From the NCBI RefSeq assembly GCF_900183385.1, contig NZ_FXUT01000009.1:60324-124323 (forward strand): a stretch of 64,000 bases of DNA, written 5' to 3'. This document shows positions 46,953 to 54,939 of the stretch, one piece after another. A program made the translations under genes and the position numbers. The notes below the pieces were generated by a model. That model did no database searches. It was given only the letters and a program-made list of their open reading frames with translations, and was not told the origin of the DNA. Positions within the stretch are counted from its first letter, which is position 1; the number at the start of each line of letters is the position of its first letter. The stretch is from Listeria costaricensis (lineage in GTDB: Bacteria > Bacillota > Bacilli > Lactobacillales > Listeriaceae).

Positions 46953-47587
46953 TGCGGCCACCTTCTTCTTGGCTTGTAGCCGGCATTTTCGCGAAAATCT
47001 GCTATGACTGCCGGAGCAAGAGACGCTATCCGCCCCTTTGAAAGCACCTGCATTTTCGCCGCCATTTCCAGTGTCTCAAGCGTTACGAGCGCCTCCTCAC
47101 CAGTTTTCCCATAGACCAGCACCCCATGATTTTGAAGCAGCAGCACATTGGTTTTTTCGGCACGACAACCCACCTCTTTGGCTAACTCGATGGACCCGGG
47201 ATGCCTATAAGGCACAACAGACATGTTTTCCAGATAGTACATTGCTTCGACAAAATAGCCATCTAGCGGCGGAATCTCCTCGCAACAGGCCAAAAGTGTG
47301 CTGTAAAACGGGGCCGCATGGATGACAGCTTGGCAATCCGGCCGTGCAGTATAGATCGCCTCATGCATGGGGGCCTCCTTGCTCGGCTTGGCTCCTGCTA
47401 TTTGCTTCCCGCCAATTTGACAATGGGCAAAATCTGCCGGTGCCAAATGACCAATAGAAGTCCCGCTCGCAGTGATCACATACTCGCACTGCCCGATCCG
47501 CTGGCTGAGATTGCCCGCCTGGCCGAACAGCAGCTGCTTCTCTGCCAAATACGCGCCAAGTTGCCGCATTTGTTCGATTTCCATCAT
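46949..47587 (-). CDS. Class II aldolase/adducin family protein
   Basis: The 212-residue zinc enzyme has the fold of fuculose-phosphate and ribulose-phosphate aldolases. SKEAPMHEAIYTARPDCQA carries the Glu, AVIHAAPFYSTLLA a His ligand, and LLLQNHGVLVYGKTGEEAL the last His. Encoded directly before a DUF1537 kinase, it is a candidate 3-oxo-tetronate 4-phosphate decarboxylase; fuculose- or rhamnulose-type aldol cleavage is the alternative. TAGGTGAAAGAAA precedes the start. The second metal His in AVIHAAP is followed by Ala rather than the usual Ser/Thr-His pair, so metal coordination should be checked. Confidence 0.82.
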   Translation of the reverse strand: MMEIEQMRQLGAYLAEKQLLFGQAGNLSQRIGQCEYVITASGTSIGHLAPADFAHCQIGGKQIAGAKPSKEAPMHEAIYTARPDCQAVIHAAPFYSTLLACCEEIPPLDGYFVEAMYYLENMSVVPYRHPGSIELAKEVGCRAEKTNVLLLQNHGVLVYGKTGEEALVTLETLEMAAKMQVLSKGRIASLAPAVIADFRENAGYKPRRRWPQ

Positions 47588-47597
47588 TTTCTTTCAC

Positions 47598-48893
47598 CTA
47601 CCAGTCATTTTGCTGATTAAATATTGGAACCTCCGAGGAACTCACAGCCTTTTCTGCAAACAAATACATTGCAGCCGACCAGGATTGCCCGGCAAAGCCC
47701 ATTGGCTGTCCAGTCGTCCCATGAAACCATTCATTGAATTCCCAATCATTCTTTTGTCCGCCTCGATTCATTTCCGTCAACCTCTGAAATTCCTGTTCCG
47801 CTTCTGCCAACCGCCCGACTTTCACGAGTGCGGCCACATAGAATCCTCCAATAAACGGCCACGCCCCGCCATTATGATAGTGATGCGGCTGATTCAAATT
47901 GCGCACACGATAATATTCCCGCCAGTCCTTATCTCCCGGCTGGATGACAGGATAGACGCTTTGCACCGGATAAGGGCGATTTAAGCCGCAGCCATGAATA
48001 TAATCAAGAATCTTCTCCGCTTTTTTCTGATCCGCCACGCCAAAAAGAATGGCCAGTAGATTCGCAAGCGTGTCAAAACGGTCTGCATATTCGCGAAAAC
48101 CCATATACGGCAGGTAAAACGGCCGCTCGACAAGTTCGGTTTCCACGCGTTTCAAAGGGTAGAGCCATTCCCTGCATAAGCTGCCAATCTCCTCATAATC
48201 ATTCGGCTCCTCCTGCCCAACCCATAGCAAAACATTAATTTTCCGGTAAACATCTTCACTTTTTTGAAAGTAGTCGAGCGCTTCAAAGCCAAGACTTTGC
48301 GCCAGCTGCCCCATGATTTTCCAAGCGGCATAGTACAGCACATTATCAAGCAGCACATTGTAACGGTTGGCAAATAAATCGGCCCAATCCATCGCCTCAT
48401 GCACTTCAAGCAGTCCGCATTCATTCGAGTCCTGATACTCCAGCCAGCGCAAAGCCTGCTTCAAGCTTTCCCACACGGCCGCCAGATGATCCAAATCGGC
48501 CGTTGCTTGAAAATAGCCATACTGCCCGATGATATACCAAAGATTGCTGTCAATACAGCCGGCATGAATGGAATCGACGACCGCTTCGTCCGCTTTTCCC
48601 TCACTGTGCATTTTCATGCCATGTGCGAGCAGCGCCGGATCAATGATGCCAGGAAGCCCCACGTTATGCGGAATCTTTCCCAGCTTTGACTGATATTTTC
48701 GCAGGGTTTCCAGTGATTGCCTGTGGATTTGTAGCCCCCTTTCTTCACCGCAAACGATCAGGCCGAGTCCGCTGATCATGCTATCACGCGCCCATACTTG
48801 CTGATAAGCCGTATTCGAGCCGACCAGTCCCAGTTCCTTCCCATTTGCGAATAATTTTTCTTTCGCCTGTTTCTTTGCTTCTGCTACTACCAA
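47598..48893 (-). CDS. GH100-like (alpha/alpha)6 glycosidase (neutral invertase relative)
   Basis: The protein (431 residues) resembles alkaline/neutral invertases: VWARDSMISGLGLIV near the N terminus, DSIHAGCIDSNLWYIIGQYG, and the C-terminal HHYHNGGAWPFIGGFYVAAL and GFAGQSWSAAMYLFA. Candidate catalytic acids are the Asp of WARDS and the Glu of NEWFHG. Similarity is partial, so glucosyl- or mannosyl-glycerate hydrolases and debranching enzymes are other possibilities. I favour a TTG at 48893 because GAGGAGG sits ten bases upstream; the ATG three codons before it is too close to that site. It lies between the aldolase and bisphosphate aldolase genes. Confidence 0.65.
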   Translation of the reverse strand: MVVAEAKKQAKEKLFANGKELGLVGSNTAYQQVWARDSMISGLGLIVCGEERGLQIHRQSLETLRKYQSKLGKIPHNVGLPGIIDPALLAHGMKMHSEGKADEAVVDSIHAGCIDSNLWYIIGQYGYFQATADLDHLAAVWESLKQALRWLEYQDSNECGLLEVHEAMDWADLFANRYNVLLDNVLYYAAWKIMGQLAQSLGFEALDYFQKSEDVYRKINVLLWVGQEEPNDYEEIGSLCREWLYPLKRVETELVERPFYLPYMGFREYADRFDTLANLLAILFGVADQKKAEKILDYIHGCGLNRPYPVQSVYPVIQPGDKDWREYYRVRNLNQPHHYHNGGAWPFIGGFYVAALVKVGRLAEAEQEFQRLTEMNRGGQKNDWEFNEWFHGTTGQPMGFAGQSWSAAMYLFAEKAVSSSEVPIFNQQNDW

Positions 48894-48908
48894 CCTGTTC
48901 ATTCCTCC

Positions 48909-49796
48909 TCAAAAACGTGCTGCTTTTTGGTCACTTCCTAGATAATGCTTGATTTTTTCTTGCACAGCCGCGTAAACTGCTTTCCGACCTTTTTCGATCA
49001 TTTCTGCCGGCAACGCTTTCGACTCTGCATCTGTCAGGCTTTTCTCCCGACCAATGGCTGCCAAAAAGGCCAGCTCCAAATCAGTCGCAATATTGACTTT
49101 GGTGATATGTGCCGTTTGGATTGCTTCTTTGACCATTTCTGGCGGTACACCGGAGCCGCCATGCAAAACCAGCGGAACATCCGTAAGAGCTCTGATTGCC
49201 CGAAGCCGCTCGCAGTCAACTTTTGGCGCTTTAACTTTATAGACACCATGTGCTGTTCCGACCGACACAGCCAAAGCATCAACATGCGTTTTTTCGACAA
49301 AATCAGCGGCTTCACTTGGATCGGTGTAGAGCTCCTCATCCGTTTCCGTTTCGATAAAGTCCGTCGTCCCAATTTTCCCAAGCTCCGCCTCGACCGAAAC
49401 ATTTTTCGCATGTGCCAATTTCACGACTTCCTGTGTAACCTTGACATTCGCATCAAAAGGCTGATCAGACGCATCGATCATTACCGACGTAAAGCCAGCC
49501 GCTATCGCCTCCTCAATCACGCTGACATCTTTTGTATGATCAAGATGGAGCACTACGGGAACGGTGATTTCTTCCGCTTCCAACACACGATAGAACTCTT
49601 CTGCAAATTCGGCCGCATTATTGTAAAACCGATCAAATTCTTTTTGTGAAATTTGGACGATCAGTGGTGACGCCAAATCATTGGCCGCTTTTAGAACCGG
49701 TTCGATCAGCAGGGTGTATCGGGGTGAAAAAGAACCGATACCGAATTTCTCGTCTTCCGCTACCGGCAGTATGTCATTTAAAGTTGATGCTTTCAT
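48909..49796 (-). CDS. Class II fructose/tagatose-bisphosphate aldolase family protein
   Basis: The 295-residue zinc aldolase cleaves ketose 1,6-bisphosphates, or related ketose phosphates, to dihydroxyacetone phosphate and an aldehyde. Zinc and catalytic residues are visible in VVLHLDHTKDV, VEAELGKIG, SVGTAHGVYKV and LVLHGGSGVPPEM, with NIATDLELAF at the phosphate site. Length is normal. The gene overlaps the FGGY kinase by four bases (ATGA), suggesting that the kinase product is handed on to this aldolase. Confidence 0.9.
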   Translation of the reverse strand: MKASTLNDILPVAEDEKFGIGSFSPRYTLLIEPVLKAANDLASPLIVQISQKEFDRFYNNAAEFAEEFYRVLEAEEITVPVVLHLDHTKDVSVIEEAIAAGFTSVMIDASDQPFDANVKVTQEVVKLAHAKNVSVEAELGKIGTTDFIETETDEELYTDPSEAADFVEKTHVDALAVSVGTAHGVYKVKAPKVDCERLRAIRALTDVPLVLHGGSGVPPEMVKEAIQTAHITKVNIATDLELAFLAAIGREKSLTDAESKALPAEMIEKGRKAVYAAVQEKIKHYLGSDQKAARF

Positions 49797-51178
49797 TGTT
49801 CATTCCTCCACTCTTCAATTTGGCGCTCGACCTGTTCCAAACAGTTTTCATAAAGGCGGGCGCGTTTTTCATCTGGTTCATAGTACTGCTTGATTTTTTC
49901 TGTAGGTGTATCATTTTTCAAATAGCATTTGACGGCCCCCAGTATAGCCGGCTCATCCACATCGGGAATCTCCACAGGGCTGCCGGTCAGATCTGCTTTC
50001 AGCTGCATCCAGTAAGGATTTTGTGCACCGCCGCCAACTGCCAGAATCTTGTCTGCACATGGCAACTGCTTGCACAGCAGGGCAAAATGGCAAGCGATTC
50101 CTTCAAAAACCGCCTGAACGACCTGCTCCCGCGTAGTGGCCAGCCCAATCCCCTGCAGCGATCCCCGTTTGCTTGCATCAAAAAGAGGCGTCCCCACACC
50201 GCTCAAATAGGGCAAAAACAGCAGCCCACTTGGCGTCTCCGGCACTTCACGCAAGCAGCCCAGTAAGGCCGGATAATCCCATCCGAATAAATGTCTCACC
50301 CATTCTGTTGCCGCCCCACTCGCCTGAATATTAGCCATCCAGTAGAGCTGCCCCGGCCGCACGTCCACCCCGAACGTCAGCCCCGAAGCCAGGTCCCGCT
50401 CGACTAGTGGCCGTTTTGGCATTTGCCCTAGGATCGTTTCAGCCGTCCCGATCGAATTGAAAATCTGCCTTTCCGAACGGCTAATCAAAGAAGCAATCAC
50501 ATGGTCATGCCCCGCCACAGCCACCTCCGTATGCCGACTCCAACGCCACCTGCTCCCATACCTGGCAGAAACCCGTCCAGTCACACTGCCGCTTTCAACA
50601 ATGTCCGGCAAAAGTCGACCTGCCCACGGCGACATAAAGGCTTCCGTTTCAAGCTCAAACAGATAGGTCCGCTGTGCAAGCGTCTTTTCGGCCTTTTTTT
50701 CACCCGTCAGCACGTAGGCCAGATAATCCTCGACCGAAAGCCAAATCCCGCGCTCCAAGCGTTCTGGAAAATGAGTCTGCAAATAGAGAAGCTTCGCATA
50801 ACTGGTTTTGAGCCCGCCACGAAGCCCCGTCTTAAAAAAGCGAGCTGCCACATCGTCTTTTGAAAGAGGGAATTCAGCGGCCTGATCATTCAGCCATGGA
50901 AGAAGCGGTGTCAAGGGGTGGCCAGTCTTTCGATCTACAAGCAAACCAGTTTCGGCCATACCAGTCAGCACAATGGCTCGTACTGCCGCCTTTTTTTCAG
51001 CAATCTGGTCAACCATTTGGAAAATCATTTCTTGCAATGCGACCGGATCGATCACTTTTCCAAAATGTCGATCACTCAGATATGGGGTGGCGCGCTTAGC
51101 AATGGCGATCTGCTCCAACTCGTTGAACAGCCCCACCTTGCAATTGGTCGTGCCGAGATCAATTGCCAGCGTCAGCAT
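49793..51178 (-). CDS. FGGY-family carbohydrate kinase
   Basis: The 461-residue kinase has the N-terminal phosphate-binding motif LAIDLGTTNCKVGLF, the substrate segment VEDYLAYVLTGEKKAEKTL and the C-terminal adenosine motif KILAVGGGAQNPYWMQLKADL. The family includes gluconate, xylulose, ribulose and glycerol kinases; the short length and the PLLPWLNDQA segment are closest to gluconokinase/xylulokinase types. The substrate cannot be read. Its ATG overlaps the previous gene by seven bases. It is likely to produce the phosphorylated ketose or acid that the following aldolase cleaves. Confidence 0.88.
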   Translation of the reverse strand: MLTLAIDLGTTNCKVGLFNELEQIAIAKRATPYLSDRHFGKVIDPVALQEMIFQMVDQIAEKKAAVRAIVLTGMAETGLLVDRKTGHPLTPLLPWLNDQAAEFPLSKDDVAARFFKTGLRGGLKTSYAKLLYLQTHFPERLERGIWLSVEDYLAYVLTGEKKAEKTLAQRTYLFELETEAFMSPWAGRLLPDIVESGSVTGRVSARYGSRWRWSRHTEVAVAGHDHVIASLISRSERQIFNSIGTAETILGQMPKRPLVERDLASGLTFGVDVRPGQLYWMANIQASGAATEWVRHLFGWDYPALLGCLREVPETPSGLLFLPYLSGVGTPLFDASKRGSLQGIGLATTREQVVQAVFEGIACHFALLCKQLPCADKILAVGGGAQNPYWMQLKADLTGSPVEIPDVDEPAILGAVKCYLKNDTPTEKIKQYYEPDEKRARLYENCLEQVERQIEEWRNEQ

Positions 51179-51837
51179 GATGACTTCTCTGCCAAAATAT
51201 TTTTCAAATGCTGAATGCCGCTTTCCGGACTGCTTAGAATCCGGTTCTGCAGTGTCTCCGGCAGTTCTTTTGCTGCTCTTGCCATGGAAGCCTGAGCAAG
51301 CACAACCACATCCGCCTTCTCTAACAGCTGCTGCATTCGTTTTGCAAGGCGTGCATCATGACCTTCCGCATCACCAGCTTGCAGACAGCGATAGGCTTCC
51401 GTTTCAAGCATAGCCGTGACTTCAATATTTTTCCCAGCCTGCGCCGTTTTTCGCTTCAGCAGATTGACAGTTGGTTTTAAAGTAGTCGGCAGTGTAGCAA
51501 GCACGGCGATAGTTTGATCCGCGTGTTCAACAGCCTCTCTTGCCATCGCTTCATCAATGCGAAGAACCGGTACCGGCTCAACAGCCATTTCCGCTATCTC
51601 ACCCACAGACGAGCAGGCATACAAAACTGCATCAACCTGCTGCTCTACCGCAAAATGTGTATACGAAAGCAGCCGTTCCTTGACCTTCGACAACTCGCCT
51701 TGCGTTTCGATCAGTTCTGGCAAAATTGAATCATCCAAAAAATTCACAATTTCATATTCCGGCAAAGTTTGCTGCATTTCTTTTTTTAAGCTTTCAATCG
51801 TCACAGCCGTCGTATGAATAATAGCAATCTTTCGCAA
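51172..51837 (-). CDS. Asp/Glu racemase-superfamily protein lacking the second catalytic Cys
   Basis: The 221-residue protein has the two-lobed Asp/Glu/hydantoin racemase fold, starting RKIAIIHTTAVTIES. The first catalytic cysteine is present in VLYACSSVGE, but the place of the second, normally in a xxLxCT motif, reads VVLAQASMARA without Cys. Superfamily members with one Cys are decarboxylases or cis-trans isomerases rather than racemases, so a reaction on a carboxylic acid intermediate is more likely than amino acid racemisation. The start is a TTG preceded by AAGGAGG, and the gene is the first of an eight-gene operon behind a near-perfect promoter. Confidence 0.78.
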   Translation of the reverse strand: MRKIAIIHTTAVTIESLKKEMQQTLPEYEIVNFLDDSILPELIETQGELSKVKERLLSYTHFAVEQQVDAVLYACSSVGEIAEMAVEPVPVLRIDEAMAREAVEHADQTIAVLATLPTTLKPTVNLLKRKTAQAGKNIEVTAMLETEAYRCLQAGDAEGHDARLAKRMQQLLEKADVVVLAQASMARAAKELPETLQNRILSSPESGIQHLKNILAEKSSC

Positions 51838-51876
51838 AATTTCCCCTCCTTTTCGTTTAGAGCCCTAGCGTTTTTG

Positions 51877-51892
51877 AGGAAACCCTTTTCCT
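51877..51892 (-). promoter_or_regulatory. LacI operator in the leader of the long operon
   Basis: AGGAAACCCTTTTCCT (plus strand) has matching arms but CC in place of the central CG. It lies about 35 bases into the transcript and may act as a weaker second site. Confidence 0.5.
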
Positions 51893-51900
51893 AAAAAGAT

Positions 51901-51916
51901 GTGAAAACGGTTTCCT
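51901..51916 (-). promoter_or_regulatory. LacI operator or cre at the long operon promoter
   Basis: GTGAAAACGGTTTCCT, CG-centred, lies just after the -10 element of the minus-strand promoter. It fits the local operator family and also matches the cre consensus TGNAANCGNW, so CcpA could bind here as well. Confidence 0.6.
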
Positions 51917-51929
51917 TTTTCGCAAAAAC

Positions 51930-51958
51930 ATTATATAATATAGCCGAGATAAATGCAA
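51930..51958 (-). promoter_or_regulatory. Sigma-A promoter of the long catabolic operon
   Basis: TTGCAT (51953-51958) and TATAAT (51930-51935) on the minus strand are 17 bases apart. It should drive eight genes from the racemase-like gene to GH38. Confidence 0.85.
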
Positions 51959-52030
51959 TTATTTATATAACATGTTGACAACACTTGTTTTATTCACCAT
52001 GCCTACCAATTGCACTTATTCTCGTTTATC

Positions 52031-52048
52031 AAGGAAAACGTTTTCTTA
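52031..52048 (+). promoter_or_regulatory. LacI operator before the SIS gene
   Basis: AAGGAAAACGTTTTCTTA is the most perfect palindrome of the set (18 bp) and ends 17 bases before the SIS start codon. A TTGACA hexamer lies about 55 bases upstream, but I cannot place its -10 with confidence. Confidence 0.75.
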
Positions 52049-52065
52049 TAAAAGGAGGAAAAAGA

Positions 52066-52695
52066 ATGTCAGATCATTTATTAGAGCGCCTGATACGCCG
52101 CTATCCCGCACTAGCAGACTGCGCATCAGATATTGCCAAAGCTGGTGAAATGCTTGTTGAGCTTTATCATAAAAACGGCACTCTCTTCATTTGCGGAAAT
52201 GGGGGAAGTTCGGCCGACAGCCTGCATATCGTGGGTGAATTAATGAAAGGCTTTCAGAAAAAACGACCGGTCAGTCCAGCTCAACTGCCTCAACTTGATG
52301 AAAAAACGGCGGACCACTTGGCGAAAAATCTACAGGGTGCCCTTCCAGCCCTCGCACTTGGGGGAAACAATGCCTTATCAACTGCATTTGGCAATGATGT
52401 CCATCCCGATTATGTATTCGCGCAAGAAATTTTTGGCTTAGGAAAACCAGATGATATTTTGCTAGGAATCAGTACTTCTGGGCATTCCACCAATGTCCTT
52501 CATGCGATCGAAGTGGCACATGGGCGCGGCTTAAAAACGATCGGATTGACCGGCGGAACTGGTGGCCAGATGGTCGAACTTTGCGACACCGCCATTATTG
52601 TGCCAGCAGAAACAACCCCTGACATCCAAGAATTTCATTTGCCGATTTATCATTATCTTTGTGAAAAAGCAGAGGAGGTATTTTTCCATGAGTAA
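52066..52695 (+). CDS. SIS-domain phosphosugar isomerase (GmhA-like)
   Basis: The 209-residue protein resembles sedoheptulose 7-phosphate isomerase GmhA and DiaA: FICGNGGSSADSLHIVGELMKGF, LLGISTSGHSTNVLHAIEVA, IGLTGGTGGQMVELCDTAI and IQEFHLPIYHYLCEKAEEVFF. The catalytic Glu and His positions of GmhA (Glu after GGSSADSLHIVG, His in QEFHL) appear conserved. There is an insertion of about 20 residues (GFQKKRPVSPAQLPQLDEKT) also found in GmhA proteins. The start follows AAAGGAGGAAAAAGA. It begins the divergent unit with the ROK kinase, eight bases overlapping, under the same operator type as the catabolic operons, so a catabolic isomerase is more likely than LPS or glycoprotein synthesis. Confidence 0.85.
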   Translation: MSDHLLERLIRRYPALADCASDIAKAGEMLVELYHKNGTLFICGNGGSSADSLHIVGELMKGFQKKRPVSPAQLPQLDEKTADHLAKNLQGALPALALGGNNALSTAFGNDVHPDYVFAQEIFGLGKPDDILLGISTSGHSTNVLHAIEVAHGRGLKTIGLTGGTGGQMVELCDTAIIVPAETTPDIQEFHLPIYHYLCEKAEEVFFHE

Positions 52696-53620
52696 TTATG
52701 TCATTGGATTAGATATTGGCGGAACAAAATGTGCTTGTCTACTTGGCAAATATCACAATAAAGAACTGCAAATTATCGACAAAAAACGTTGGGTCACTCC
52801 CAGCACGCCACAAGAAGCCATTGCACGTTTCATGACTCATTGTGATGCTTTTATTGCCGAACACCCCGTCAAAGCGATCGGCACCAGTTGCGGCGGACCA
52901 CTTGATGCAGAAAAAGGCATCATTTTATCGCCACCAAATTTACCCGGCTGGGATAAAATTAAAATCGTCCAACAATTTGCCACACATTATGGCCTGCCTG
53001 TGCGTCTTGAAAATGACGCCAATGCCTGTGCACTTGCCGAACACCGTTTTGGCGCCGGACAAGATGCCCAGCATTTAATATTTTTGACATTTGGGACAGG
53101 AATGGGAGCAGGGCTCATTTTAGATGGTCGGTTATATCGTGGTAAAAGCGGACAAGCCGGGGAAATTGGGCATTTGCGAATTCGTGACAATGGGCCAGTC
53201 GGTTTTGGAAAGGCCGGTTCCTTTGAAGGCTCATGTAGTGGAGCAGGAATTGCCACTCTTGCCCAGAAGCATTGGGAAGAATTATTTCCCGGGAAATCAT
53301 TTGATGCTAAAAATGCGGCTCGAGATTTAGCCTTTCTAGCAAATGATGGACATCCGCTGGCCAAGTCGCTTTATCAGGAAGTCGGACATCAACTTGGGGC
53401 AGGAGTGGCGCTACTGATAGATGCTTTCAATCCTGAAAAAATCATCATTGGCAGCATTTATGAACGCCAGACCGCGCTGCTCGAACCCAGTATGATGGAC
53501 AGGCTACGTGCCGAATGCCTCCCCCAAAACCTTGCTGACTGTAAGATCGTCCCCGCCAAACTTGGCGATGCGATTGGTGATTTCGCCAGCCTGACACTTG
53601 CTACAGAACTGATTGACTAG
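52688..53620 (+). CDS. ROK-family sugar kinase without the zinc-finger cysteines
   Basis: The 310-residue kinase begins MSNYVIGLDIGGTKCACLLG, the ATP phosphate-binding motif, and has TSCGGPLD, LENDANACALAEHRFGAGQ with the catalytic Asp, LTFGTGMGAGLILDG and GEIGHLRIRDNG. The structural zinc motif of ROK proteins (CxCGxxGC) is replaced by GFGKAGS, so no zinc is bound there. Sugar specificity of ROK kinases (glucose, mannose, fructose, allose, N-acetyl sugars) cannot be read. It overlaps the SIS gene by eight bases and probably supplies that isomerase with phosphosugar. Its stop meets a hairpin shared with the convergent gene. Confidence 0.9.
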   Translation: MSNYVIGLDIGGTKCACLLGKYHNKELQIIDKKRWVTPSTPQEAIARFMTHCDAFIAEHPVKAIGTSCGGPLDAEKGIILSPPNLPGWDKIKIVQQFATHYGLPVRLENDANACALAEHRFGAGQDAQHLIFLTFGTGMGAGLILDGRLYRGKSGQAGEIGHLRIRDNGPVGFGKAGSFEGSCSGAGIATLAQKHWEELFPGKSFDAKNAARDLAFLANDGHPLAKSLYQEVGHQLGAGVALLIDAFNPEKIIIGSIYERQTALLEPSMMDRLRAECLPQNLADCKIVPAKLGDAIGDFASLTLATELID

Positions 53621-53674
53621 TGGCACACTTGGCATTACATAGCGAAAAGTTTTGGCGAAGATGGTCTTACTCAG

Positions 53675-53717
53675 AAGGGCGGATTATGCTTTTTCAGCAT
53701 CCATATATTCCGCCCTT
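53675..53717. terminator. Shared hairpin between convergent genes
   Basis: AAGGGCGGA and its complement, with a 25-base spacer, span the end of the membrane-protein gene at 53684; the transcript in the plus direction then reads CCCTTTTCC. It probably ends transcription of the SIS-ROK unit. Confidence 0.5.
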
Positions 53718-54130
53718 TTCCGCACGATTTCCGCTATAAGTTCCGTACTTTTTATATCCGTAACCTGAGGCGATACGGTGAATTTCGTTTGGTAATGTTC
53801 TTTTGGGAACACGACGATGACCGGATAGCCATATTTTTCCGTTAATTCGATTTTCTGGATATCCATCCAAGGAATTTGTCGTTTTTTTCTCCCCTTTAGA
53901 ATGATCAATCCTTCAGGTGTCGTTTCAAGAATAACCTTTTTCAGAAAAAGACTGATCAAATCCCGAATCAACCAGTAGAGAGTGACTACAGTAATTATAA
54001 TAAGCACCCAGCCGCTAAAAATTTCTCTTATATCCAGAAAGAAAATAAAAATGTAAGCTGAGAAGATAAAATGAATCATTTTTTGTGCGAAGCTGCGATA
54101 AATTTTGAATTCATTATTTTGTGAAGTCAT
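53684..54130 (-). CDS. Small membrane protein with two transmembrane segments and a cytoplasmic PH-like end
   Basis: I do not recognise a named family. The product (148 residues from MTSQNNEFKIYR) has two adjacent hydrophobic helices at about 20-65, then a beta-rich soluble part with VILETTPEGLIILKGRKKRQIPW and DIQKIELTEKYGYPVIVVFP. This is the layout of bacterial PH-like membrane proteins. The frame is open nine codons further upstream to a TTG without ribosome site. It overlaps the gene before it by 17 bases, so both are probably expressed together. AT-rich codon use differs from the glycan locus next door. Confidence 0.65.
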   Translation of the reverse strand: MTSQNNEFKIYRSFAQKMIHFIFSAYIFIFFLDIREIFSGWVLIIITVVTLYWLIRDLISLFLKKVILETTPEGLIILKGRKKRQIPWMDIQKIELTEKYGYPVIVVFPKEHYQTKFTVSPQVTDIKSTELIAEIVRKRAEYMDAEKA

Positions 54131-54461
54131 AAGTTGTTTTGATAATCCCTTTCTCAATCAGAATTTGCCGATCCTTTTCCGTCTCACAGGTCCAACCTGT
54201 TTCTAATTTTCTTTTTATGTACCATTGATTGTAGTTGCAAGTAAAAAACAACTGAATCCCCACCATTATAAAAAAGCCAATTATCTTACTAATAAACAAG
54301 AAAATGATCATACTAATAGCACGCAGAAAAGCATAGCCAATTAGGCGTGTAATATCTGCACGAAATAACAAAGTGAGATATGAAAAGAGAAAAAATACCC
54401 AATTGATACCAATCGGAACTCTTTTGGTTTTATTTTTTGGTGTTTTTAAAGTGACGCGCAA
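54114..54461 (-). CDS. Small hydrophobic protein of unknown function
   Basis: A 115-residue protein from a TTG start with GGGAGGAATATAA upstream. The middle contains two or three hydrophobic helices (FFLFSYLTLLF, MIIFLFISKIIGFFIMVGIQLFF). The C-terminal segment YNQWYIKRKLETGWTCETEKDRQILIEKG resembles the end of small bacterial inner-membrane proteins that have a conserved cytoplasmic Trp-rich tail. Function is unknown. It lies within the decayed region near type VII secretion remnants, and proteins of this kind are often found at such loci. Confidence 0.6.
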   Translation of the reverse strand: MRVTLKTPKNKTKRVPIGINWVFFLFSYLTLLFRADITRLIGYAFLRAISMIIFLFISKIIGFFIMVGIQLFFTCNYNQWYIKRKLETGWTCETEKDRQILIEKGIIKTTYDFTK

Positions 54462-54549
54462 ATTATATTCCTCCCGTTCTTTGTTTTACGATAGTAAAAT
54501 ATCGTGATGTTAATCGGTCCAATTTATATGACCCCTTTAGTACTTTTAA

Positions 54550-54935
54550 AATTCAATATCCAAATCTTCCACTAGTCTTGTTTCTAAATCTTCATAGTAC
54601 CAAAAATAGACTTTATCATTATCAAGCTTTAAAGGGATAACTTCTGTTGGAGCTTTGCCATCAACTGTCATGTGCGGTAAAGTTAATAAGACTAAATAAG
54701 GTACTCCATTCCCGGAAACATACTCAGTTTGAGAACCAAATAAAATAATAAATCCTATGGCAGCATAGATACCCCCAACAATTTGCTAGGACTTGTACAT
54801 GCATAGGCCACCATTGCAATAAAAGGCATTTGCAATAAAATAATGACCAGATTCCCTGAAATCCCCACCACCATAACAGCACATACAATTAGCACCGTCT
54901 AAATAATTATCCATCCTCCCGTTTTGCTCATCATC
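54550..54935 (-). pseudogene. Broken small membrane-protein gene
   Basis: Read on the minus strand, an ATG preceded by AGGAGAAG opens MMSKTGGWIII, then a TAG interrupts it. The same frame continues with hydrophobic helices (LVIILLQMPFIAMVAYAC); a frameshift then leads into GVYAAIGFIILFGSQ and a soluble tail KLDNDKVYFWYYEDLETRLVED ending in TAA. At least one nonsense change and one indel are needed, so the gene is dead. It is too broken to show as a single open frame. Confidence 0.6.
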
Positions 54936-54939
54936 TTCT

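Noticed and set aside
48945..50266. Two plus-strand frames of 234 and 206 codons
   Set aside because: Both lie opposite the bisphosphate aldolase and FGGY kinase genes, whose domains are unmistakable, and neither has a plausible start.
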